Assembly (NCBI GenBank): GCA_029215795.1
Contig: JARDYH010000002.1
Span: 38,424,001-38,488,000, forward strand
Direction: 5' to 3'
DNA: 64,000 nt
Source of the DNA: Anniella stebbinsi
Lineage: Eukaryota > Chordata > Lepidosauria > Squamata > Anniellidae
The translations under genes were made by a program, and so were the position numbers. Below the pieces are notes generated by a model. That model worked only from the letters and a program-made list of their open reading frames with translations. It was not told the DNA's origin and made no database searches. Positions 51,401-63,400 of the stretch are shown here, piece after piece. Position 1 is the stretch's first letter. Every line of letters begins with the position of its first letter.

Positions 51401-54400
51401 AACTCTGCTTTTCGATGTTGTCTGTATCTTCTTTGATTTCTGATATCCTAAAGATTTTTTGGGGGAGGAAAAAATAATTCATTAATGTTTTATGTCTTTA
51501 ATACTGAAAACTTAATCTACAGAACAAATAAATAATACTGATTTTGACTTGTAGCCAGGCTTCTTAAATTAATACAGATGTAGCCAGCCACTTAAAATTA
51601 ATTCACCTTACCTATTCAGATACTGTGCTTGGGTATTTCTTTATTTTGAAGCTACACAGGATTTAATTTGTTCCAGGGCTCACCCAGCATCCATGTTTAA
51701 CTATCAAGGCTCAATATTGGGACATATGAAGCAAACATACATTGTACAGATGCAGAGTGCATTTCAACTTACAACTAAGTAGCTGCAAGAATCCTCATAC
51801 ATCAAGGGTGGGGGAGAGGGGCTTTCCAAATCAGAGTGTTGCTTCTAAACAGACTTGAAGTCCAACTTGCCTTTCCCTAGAAATTAAATACTAATGGTAC
51901 ACCATGCTAGCCATCACTCTGATTACTTCTCTCACCAATTCTTCTTCATTCAGGTCATTAAGACACCACTGCAATATGTACATAGACAGAACTTGTAGTC
52001 AAAGTTGGTCAAACTATAGTAGAAATATAATTAATGTCTAATATATTTGAAAGTTGACCAACAAATACTACTCTGTCCATGCATCGATAGCTATCATTTA
52101 TTTATTGGACTACCTTCATGTAGGCTGGAATATAGTTTCCCCTAGAATATAGATTGCAGTAATTTGGGGCAGCATTTTCTCTTTAGCATGAACTTATAAC
52201 CAGTAAGAAAGGACAGAAATAGTTGGAGAAGTGTAACAATATTCCAACAACCTTTGCTATTTCATTGATGATTTCTTGGTACTTGTTTTCTGATGAAACC
52301 AGTCCTGCCTGTTCCAGTGTCCGGAGGTTCCTTTGAATTTTCCTTTTCTTTTGCTCTAATGGTAGCTGCCCTTCTTCAAGAATAGATCGACTGTGCTTCA
52401 TTTTCTCTGGAGTTTTAGAATCCAAGATTGCACGTTTTTCTATTACTTTTAAGTGCTCAGCTTCCTAAGAGAAAGAGAAATTCACAGCTTTATACAAACA
52501 AGGAAGCACATTAACTATGCATAGTTCACAGACTCACAGGGGTACAGCCTTCTTATAAGGATTAGAAAGCTTTTGTGTTCAGGTCACTGCTTGGGACTGA
52601 GCTTGCAGTTTTCCTGCCCAACGTGCATGTAAACCCAGTAGCTGGAAGATATATAAAGCATCATCTGGTCCAGTGGAAGCCAAACTTTTAGCAAGGGCAC
52701 CAAACCTGTTTCTGCTGGCAGAAACATCCTGAGTGAAACTCTGCTCGAGGTACTCTAGCTGACAGAAACAGAGTCTGGATCCAATCCATTGTTTCTTATT
52801 CTATTTTGAGGAGGACAGAAAATCTTCCAACTTAGCTTTCTTTTGTTTTGTTTAAATGTGCTCAGTTTATTTAACTATTTCATTCTGCTTTTCAGCCAGA
52901 AGTGGTTCCCAATTTCCAGCAGCCTTTCCTGTAATTGTAGGTCTTCTAGAAATGTCTCTCCCACTCTAAATGTTTTCCTGCTTGCACAGCATTCCCAAAA
53001 CACATCACAAGCACTTCATTATATGTTTACTTCCTTATACTGATACTTTAAGATTTTGAAGACTGACAATCCTGAAATACGTGAAAAAATAAATAAACAC
53101 AAACATTTCCACATATTTCCCACAACATTTCCCCAGACAGTTATTTATTTTTGCTACATAACCAAGTAAACTCAAGTTAAAAGTGTTTCATTTAATAGAC
53201 AAAGCCAATAAAAATATTATCTTGGAGCACTCAGTGAAACATCAACATGGAATTTTGCACATGTTAAGCCAAGCATTTTGAAGTTATATGTGGCAAACAC
53301 CTGCAGACAAGTGTGATCTGAACCCCTCAGGTGTTTTTTTTCACCTATTGGTTTTATAATTTTAGATTTTTCCTTGCATTTTAAAATGGCATTTTTTTAA
53401 ACTGGTTGTAATCCAAGCAGAGAACATTAGTTATTAGGTGGATTAGAAATGTACTAAATAAATAAATCTTAAAACATGTGCCTTTGGAGAAATCGCAACA
53501 TTAATCACTAAATACTAGAACTGACATTTTACAATGGAAAGAAAACTGTAGATCCAGAGATCATAAAACGCTATTTACAATAGTTATGTTTGCAAGCTGA
53601 TCTATTTAGACAGAGGTTATCTAAACTTTCTCAAAAGCCAGTGTGGTGTAATGGCTAGATTCCCTGTGTCAACTCTGACAAACCCAGGTACAAATTCCTA
53701 CTCAGCCATAAAGTCTGCTGAGTGGCCTTGGATCACTTACATTCTCTCAGCCTCACAAGGTTGTTGTAAGGATAAAACTGGGGTCCATGAGGGTGGGGGA
53801 AGAGAAGAATCGCATGTGCCACCTCAAATCCTTTGGAGATAGGGCAGGATAATTATGTAATGAGTAAATAATATTCCGCTCCATTTATTCATTGGAAGGG
53901 AAATAGCTAGCTCCCAATTAATCATACTCTTGTTCTTCACAATGCTCTCTTGGGATGAAGTGTTCAGATTCATACAAAAGATGTTAGTTACCTGAAGTTC
54001 AGATGCTGTCGTTTCCAAGATTTTTGCAAGTGACTCTCCTGGCTGGGCTCGTATCACATCAACAATAAGCCTTTTTGTCCTTAATAGAAAAGTTAAAACA
54101 GTTTTGATTTCATCATTGAGAAAAATCCCACAGTGTTCAGTGTGGCTATATTTCTAAGTCAGTGTGCATAGGATTGCAGCTTCAGTGTCTTAATGGTTTA
54201 AATATAAGCAAAACCAAAAGTTCTTCTTGCTAGCTGTGTTCACTCTATATAAAACTATCTATTTTATGAATGGAAGTGTCAGAACTATAATAAACCTATC
54301 CAAGTGCCAGAGAAAAACATTTTTATTTGCTCAGGCATTCTAGTATTTAGTATGAATTTGTCTTCATTATGGTTTTATTTACTCTGCTGAATTTTTAGCC

Positions 54401-57400
54401 CAAAATTTATGTTGCTGATTTGTTGTTCTTCATGTTTAATTCTGATTTGATACTATTGTCTTGTTTTTATTGCATGCTGTCTTAATATGTTTTACTGAAG
54501 GAGAATCTAAAAATTCTTTCATATAAAATATGAGGCAGCTCCTTAGCATAAGGACATAAGAAAAGCCATGCTGGATCAGACGGTCCATGTAGTCCAGCAC
54601 TCTATTCACACAGTGGCCAACCAGCTGTTGACCAGGAACCAACAAGCAGGACATGGTTGCAACAGCACCCTCCTGCCCATGTTCCCCAGCAACTGATGCA
54701 TATAGTCTTACTGCCTCTGATACTGGAGGTAGCACATAGCCTTCAGGACTAGTAGTCATTGATAGCCTTTTCCTTCAGGAATTGATCAACCCCCCTTTTA
54801 AAGTATAACAGAATGCTTCTTGGGCCAGAGCTATCAGTGTGGGCTACTCTGAGGCAAAGCGTGGCTGATAGCCTGTAACATCCAAATGATGTGTCTCAAA
54901 GCTTCTCCTCACCAGCAATTTATTGTGATTTGCCACTCATGGAAGTTTGTGGGTCTATTACATGAAGTCATCAGTATCCAGGGGCCCTCCCACAGCCTTT
55001 CAGTTTTATCCTGCTTCAAAAAATGCTGGAGATAATCAAATATTAAAATAAAATGTGCACACATTGTAGTGTATAATGTTGGCGTAGTGCAATATTTCAG
55101 CCACTACATGGCGCGGTCTAATGAAAAACAGGAGGGAATTCAATTCAAACCATGTGGTTGCCTGTGTCCGCCCATGTAATGGAGCTGATCGCAATCCCAC
55201 AAAGAATGCAAAAGAAGTAAGCCCCCGGTAAGGCAGCAGATCTTTCCTTATTGTAGAAAAGCTCTCAGTGAGAGGTAAGATAGCCAAAGAAGATATAGGT
55301 TAGCTCTCTTCAATATGGTGCCCTCCAAATGCTGAACTAACTCCCATCAGACCTATAAGCACAGCCCAAGTTTGGGATGGTGGCAGTTGGAGTCCCAATA
55401 TCAGAGGACACCAGGTTGGGGAAGGCTGATATTGTTGATGGGCAGAGATCACTCATTATGATTTCCCCCACTAGACAAGGGGAAGGAATGAACCAGGTCT
55501 GAGAGTAAGCTGAAAACAAAAGGTTAAGCTTGCACATTTTTGAGGGCGGCTGAAAGAGACACATAGAGGGCAGAAATGCTCCATGCAATAATCCCTTGGT
55601 GCTAGTGGGCCCTTATAGAAACCTAATGGATGAGCAATGTCTATTGGGGTGTTGATGCTCTGAGATTTGACTTATGTTCAACCTGTAAGTATGTGTAAAT
55701 AAACCACATATCATAAAAACGCCTTTAGCAACCTGATTCCAAGGAAGCAAAACCCTGGGTTAATGCTTGAGCCCTTGCACTTGTCACCACTTGGAGAAAT
55801 GGGGGTGGGAAAGCATAACACTACATTTATGGTTGATTTTAATGTTTTTACGTTGTATGTTGCTGTGTCAGTAGAAGTGACACTAAAATGCTATAAATAC
55901 ATGAATAAATAAATAACGAATACTCCTCAGTTCTGCTTACCTGGTATTGCCCATATGATATGTTCAGGTGATAAGCTAGCACCTTTCTAAGTGCCCAGAC
56001 TCTAATAACTGTAGTTTTGATACTACAGTTCGTAGGTTTTATTGTTATTTTTATTGTTTTATTGCTCCTGCTGCTATTTTCTGAACTGTACAGTTAAATT
56101 TTTTTTAAAAAAGTAAATAGTGGCATCTGTTTATCGTCATTTAACTGAACTCATGTAATCCAAGTTGAAAACTGTTTAGTTATAAGGTGGGATAGAATTT
56201 TTGAAAAACGTAATACTGCTCCTTGCAGCCATTGCCATAGGCATAGAACTTGGAGTGTGGGTGGGGTGAAGAAGAGTGAGGAGCTAAATAGATAAGGCTA
56301 TCAGATAAGGCTAGTTCTCCCTTATCACAGGAAAATGAATAAGCATGATGTGTGCGGTAGGACTTTAGAACTTGTAAAAATTACGTGGGATGGAGCTAAA
56401 CAACTTTGTTCTCATGGCTAGTAAATGACAGCAGAGGATAAAAGTCTAACTTAATTTTGGCCACATTTACTCAGGACATGGATGTGTGTGTGTGTCTTTT
56501 TAAAGACAGTACTTCCACAATACTCTTTAATAGTGTAAAATCCAAGGCAGATGTTTCCTTTGGTTTCCTGTAAAGTCTAATCTACATCCTGCTATTCAGA
56601 CTCTTTTTCATAAAGCCTTATCAGGGAACAGTTACTGTGTGTTCCTTCTATAGTTTTTCCAAGAGCATCCGACTATAAAGATGCATCTGAATATTATCAC
56701 AAACCTAATGTTTCATTTTGAGTCATCACCATGCACTGTAATTATTGTTGATAAAAAGTGCAGATATTGTTTCAGAACATATAACAGGCTATTGCCCTTT
56801 TATTAAATAATTTGCTTATTTTGTGTTTGCTGTCCACTGTGCTGGGCGTACTTTCATGGAATATGTGCCACTGTATGTCTAGGGACTGAACCAACTGTTT
56901 GTCCCCAAGGAAGACATACCATAAAGCTTGATACTGTGTCATACAATTCATTGTGTGGGTTTAAAATCTTCTGTATTATAAGTATCCATTTTTGGCTACA
57001 AACTCCACTGATCTTTCTAAAGCTTACATGGAACAAAAAGTTTTCTGTAGCACAGGACAAGAAGTTGTTAAATTAATAAGAAAGTACAGTACTTAATTTT
57101 GACAAAAGCCTTTCTAATACTACATTTTATAAAAACATACTTCATCATCATGCCTTTCATGTCCTGTTCTTCACCTTCCCGTAAATCATATTTCCTGGTC
57201 AGTGAAAGGGAAATCTCTGTCTTAACAAGTTGACTTATAGTGCTTTCCTTATTAGGATCACTGGGATCAACAGCTCCTTCCCCTGCAGAGGGAAGAAAAA
57301 ATGTTAGTGCTTTTAAATGTATGCTTATGATCATAGAGATTTATATTGGAACAAAAAGAAAAAGAAAAAAGAAAAAGAAAAGAAAAAAATGAGATGACAC

Positions 57401-60400
57401 AGGCAGCCATGGCTAAATGTCCTCTTGTCCATTAAAAAAATGAATCTGCACCAAAACAACACAAAGCCAGAAACCTTTATGTACATACTATATAAATTAA
57501 GCAGATTTGCTTGTAGTTGTATAATCTGCACCACTGATTCTGCTTGCACTTGTTATGAGGATGAGAAGGGGCAAGGCTCTATTGGGCATTGAAGTCCTGT
57601 CCTGACTATAAGATGTCTTCAGCATGCCTCTTGCCTTTTGATATTTTTTGCCAGGCATTGGTCCTACACTTTCAAAGATATTTTTGTGATGATAAGGACT
57701 AGAAACTGTTTTTTAAAAATCTTGTTGGTGAATGTAGCCTTACATACACAATTCTAATTACCCACAGAGATATTCAATAGCCTGATATAAACACACCTGT
57801 GCTATTGCTTGAAATTAGCCATTTCCAGGAAACATTTTGATTTTCACACTCAGACATACACACTCACATGTTTTTAAAGAGCTACGGCATTGAGACTGTT
57901 CAAAGTGGCGTGGTGTAGCATCACTTGCAAATAGGAAAAAATGGGAATAGATGGCTCCAGTTTAGAAACAAATGGATCAAGACTGCTTTAACATTCAAAC
58001 ATGGGGATTCTTGGAGCCTTCAGCCAAAACCTGATAGAAATGAGGACAAGTTTGATTCTTGAATGTAGCTCTATTAATTGAACTCCGGAAATATGTACAA
58101 TGTAATTTATGTTCCAGGGGGAGGGAACATATTTTCTTTGAACTGCAACCCTGAGAGAGGGTCAAAGGCTTCTTCCCAAAATCTTCTCTTCCCAAAAAGA
58201 ATCTGAATGGATGGGCTAGATATTAAGGGGAGAAGTAAGCTGAGTTCTCAATCACAGGCTAGTGGAGCTTCTTGCAGCCACCTTCTGTTCTAGGAGATTA
58301 TGAAGACAGGTGGGGAGGAGAGAGAGAAATGGGACAAGAAATTTCCAAGTTGCTATCTAGTCTGCCAGGACAGAGTTTAACAAGGATGTGTACCACTGTC
58401 CCTTTTCCATTCGTGCTAATGCACAGATTTCAAGGGAGGAAGAGTCTCCTCTTTCCCTGGCCACAGAGCAACTTGGATTGGACCATCTATACCTGAATAA
58501 GTAAATGTAATACTCATGAAATGGGGAAAATGCATTGTGGTTGTTGTTGTTGTTGTTGTTGTCATTATTTGGATTTCTTAGACACCTTTCTAAAAAATAG
58601 CTCAAGGCAGCTTATTATAGAATTTTAAAAAATGCAACAAATCAGCTAAATCATGAAAACATGAAGGCTATGTTGAAGTGATAATAGTCTGAACTGAGGT
58701 CATGACACTGTATTAGTTCCAGAAAGCCACAGCATCACTTCATAGGATAATAAAAAAGGGATCACATGAATAATTCCGCTGCCTCTACTACTTATATTTC
58801 TTTTACACCCATGCATAGGTTAGTTCCAGTCTTTCAACTATGTTTTTTTTGTGTTGTGTTAGCTTACCAAGGAAGGTCTCCACATCAGGAACTTCTCCCA
58901 GCCCTTGCAGGAGTTCATTTAAGACATCATTTTGGTCAGGAGCAATGGCATCTTGATGTTCTAGCAAAAGCTACAAAGAAGAGGGTCTTTGTTGAAATGA
59001 TTTAAAAAGTTGGACATGTTTTCAATGCAAACATTTACACCAATACATCATGACAGAATTAGAATTGCAAAAAAAGAAAGATGGAAATGCGAATAAGCAC
59101 TACAGAAGACATCATGGCTTTGGGGAAAGGGGAAATTCACGAATATGGTAGCATTAGAAAATTATCCCCATTTCACATGAGCAAGATATAGATCAAATTG
59201 CAGTTTCCTGTGCCACACTGACATGTAATTGTGAACTTTATCTTTTGTCCAATCCTTTGGTAGAGTCAACATTTTACACTTAAATTTAAAAATGGCTGGT
59301 GGGAAGAATTTGTGCACACTAGAGGAGAGCGGAAGTATAATCCTACAATAAAGGACAGGCAAGTAAGGGACAGGTAATGTTGTACCAGGGTTACTGTTGC
59401 TTAAAAACATCTCTTCTGGCTGCTGTGAAAGCAGTGTGCTTATACCCCACACAAAAACTCAACACCAACAGAGAGCATTTCAGAAAAGTTATTTTATTAA
59501 AGCATCTATAATCCAGTTTTAGAAGTAAGGTAATGTAATATACAAGGCATGTTGTAGAAATGGCAGACTTGCAGTGTAGAGTATTAAGACGTAATCCATT
59601 TTACTGTATGCTGCAAAACAAACACTTGCTAGTAGGGTGTTGTGTTTTTTGTTAAAACCTATTACTTCTCATTATTTTTGTGTCAAAGGTTCTTTCTGAA
59701 TACAGACAATTCTCTATATCAGTCTTCCCCAGCCTGATGCCCCTCCAAATGTGCTGGATGACAACATTGGCCATGCTGGCCGGGGATGATAGGAGTTGTA
59801 GTAACATAGCTGGAGGACCCCAGATTGGGAAATTCACTCCTCTGGCAAAAAAATAATGTGAAGTGTTGTAGATTAAAAACAACAGCATCCTACCATCAAG
59901 TGTTTGCTTCACAGCAGGGGAGGGCAAAAAGTAAATTTCCAGATGTTTTGAACTTCAACTCCCAGCATTCCTGACCATTACCCATGCTGGCAGGGACTTC
60001 TGAGAGTTGAAATCCAAAACATCTGGAAATCTATCTTCTGCTCACCCTTGCTTTACAGAATACATGAAAAAAGGATAGTATCTTCCATCTTTCAACACTG
60101 CAAGTTTACCAGTGCTACAATATGCCCTGTTTCATTGTGGAGAACATGAGTGGATTCTGGGTAGTATCCAACTACCACCCTTTAAAATATGTTCTGGAGA
60201 GTTGGAGAGCAGTGTGTGTATCTGTGAATGCATTTATGTGCAAGCGCGCATACAGAAAGATGGAGAAATCACCAAAGATTGCCTCCCTCTCTGTTCTTCT
60301 GATAGATGCCTTCTATCAGCAGAGTGACACTAGCAAGATAACACCCTCTATATTTTGTCTTTAACTATTTTATTTGGCAGGCTACCATGTGCTTTTCATA

Positions 60401-63400
60401 ACAGAATCTACAGGATTATCCCAAAAAGTCAAACTCTTTAGTTTCTGCAAAGTTCCAAATGAGTAATGGCAGAAACAATTCAATCGAATTCAGGATACCA
60501 ATAAATAAACCTTCCAAACTCAGAAATATTCAGAGATGTTGGACAAGCAACTATATCTGAATATTCTTTCCACTCATGAAAGGACTAAAACAAGCATCTC
60601 CACCCAGTGCTTTTATTAAAAGTTTATCTGCTAATTTTTCACTCATATTTTTCATACGTCAGCAACTATTAGCATTCTCATCACTGGAACTACATCAGAC
60701 TCTATAAATAACAATTAGTGCTGCAGCTGTGTTTCCTCAACTAAGAAATGGTTTGTTTGTTTTTTAACAAGGTCATAAAAATCATACTTGAAACATATGA
60801 TGATTCACATATAACCACCGAAGGATTGCCTGCGATTTAGCTTGCCTGTTTTTGTATCTTCTATTTTTCTCAAAACACAAATACAATTCCTGAGACTCCC
60901 AGCAATTTTATATGTTTTGTGAGAAAAGTGGAAGACTGTGATAATAGTAAACCCACTACAGTTGTTCCCAAGATTTGGCTGTTCTCCATGCAGCCACACT
61001 ATGAATGCATCCATATTAAAGCAATAAAACCTAACAGGCTTTCTTCATCATGGTTATGGTGCCTACCTGTCTACAAGGATAAAGTAGCACAATCTTTACA
61101 CAAAATATGACAAAGACACAGGAGAGAGGTTAAAACTGGGAGCAGAAAAGCCAATGCAGGAATCCTTCCAGTCTTCCAGGTATCCTAGGGTCTTTCTATT
61201 TATGCAGAACCATTTTTAAAAAAAGAGATAAATTGCAAACTGCAATAGAGCTATTTTGATTGAGTGTGTGTGTTAGGGTTCTCATGGTTTTATCATCACT
61301 ACAGTAGTCATTGAGCATCATCAGGTGGGGGGATCGCGTTGCTTTACCATCACTTTCCTCCCGCTTTTGTCCCTCGATACTTCCTCTTTCTTCCCACGAG
61401 GGAACAAAGAGGAAGTAAACAACGGCCACTTGGCCCATTAACTAGGTGTTTTTATTATGCTGCTTTTCCTGCACACAGCAGAAAATGGCAGCACATTTCG
61501 CTTCCAAAAAAACAACAACCCCGGATTTACCAGGATCTTATTTGTTCTGGAAAGAAGGCTAGAAGGAGCAGTTCGGGAGGAGGACAGTGTCGTCAAAAAG
61601 ACCTGTGAAAAACTGTGAGTGGGCAGTGGGCAATAAAATCTAGTCTGTTGACGCTCATTATCTCCTATTTAGTTGTCTTACAAAAATTGAATTAGTGTTC
61701 TAGTAACTATTATGGCATGCTTTGTATTCCTATTCTTGCCAAACCTCATCTTGTTACCTTTGGGTATATCTAGCATTACAGATTTCTAAAACCAATGTAT
61801 CAATTTAAAATATATCTTTTCCAAACAATCCTGTTAATTTAGTTTGTTCTATCACATTTTATATCCTTAGATATCCCTGCCCTTTTTTCAGAACAAATGT
61901 TGCTTGAATTCCTTGGGGAAAGGAAAAAATGGTTGAAGCATCTATTATACCTCACAGTTAGGGCAGAATAACGACGAGTTGGTAAAACAGGCGAGCATTC
62001 CAATAGATGACCTCTTCTTCACGAAGAGGTACTTGCAGGACAAGACAATCAATAGGAATGGCAAGAATCTTGCCATATTAGCATATAAATATCTATTATA
62101 CTACAGTGCCCAGTCTAAAGTTCTCCAGTACTTCTCTTGTTCTTGGTACTATAGAGTAACAGGGCTATAAACACAAAAAAATCTTGTTGCTCATAGAAAA
62201 CTAGGAGGCAGAAGTTTCTTTGCTTTGGAAACACATCAATAAGGAACTTATTTCTGCATCCAATTATTCTCATCATTCTATTAAAAGCAGTTTCTCAACA
62301 TATATACTGCACCTCATGTTGTGAAGGCAATTTGAAATTTCAAAACTGAGAAAACGGTTGATTTTACTGCTATGCAATGATACTTTTCCCTTGTGCAACT
62401 GTTCTGCACAGATAATTATTAAATGCATGGTTATACAAAAATTCACAAAAGTGAGAGAAATAAAAAGCAGCAGTGAAGCTGTTGTTTAACTTTTGAAGTG
62501 TTTTACTTGACAACATAAACATTTAATCATATACATTCCCGCTGAAGTAGCAGTTTAGTTTGCATATCTTACTCAGCCTCAGTATACACAGATTGAAAAA
62601 CAGAACATCCACTGCTTAGCTGTATTGTTTGCAAGATAGTCTTTATGATATATGAAGGAAATATGCACATTATTCAGTACCCTTAAATAAAACAAAGATA
62701 TGGAAAGTACTCAACAGTTTGTTTTTGCTTTTATGAGAAATTGATTCTATGAGTAGTTCCTTTGAAAGGACCATATGGTAAAGATCTAGATTAAGATGCT
62801 ATGAGTCATGTTTAAAAAGTGCTATTCCTGCAATTCATCTGTTCCTTATCCAATGCAAACAATTCACAGGACACCAGTTTTATCCTAAATCATCAGTTTC
62901 CATGATGTAATAGCAGTTCAAAACACAGTAGGATTTGTGAGATTTGTTACTTCATTTTTTTCAAAGAAAAGACTGCTTTTCACATCATGTTGCTGGGAAG
63001 CATTATACAATAAAGCACACAAGGATTTGTTAGGAAGTATATTCCTGCAACCTCTTCCAAAATTAAGGATGATTGACACCACTTGTGTTTTTGATATTAA
63101 AAAATTGCACCTCCCTGAAAGTGAGAAAAATGGAAATGCAAAACTCAATCCAATTTCTCCTGTAATGTACTGACTGGGCTATTAAACACTCTTAAAAACT
63201 GCCAGACTGATATGGTCAAGTAGAAATTACATTATGTCCACCTCTTCACAGCGGCTCTTCCAGCGCGCAGCAGCGGTGGCACTTGGCGCACCACGCATTG
63301 ACACTCCTGCCGCCAGTTCATGGCAGGAGCACCATGGCGGCTTTTCCTGCTGCCGCCATGCCTGTCCAGCGTCAGCTGGAGGGGCGGCTGGAGCAGCGGC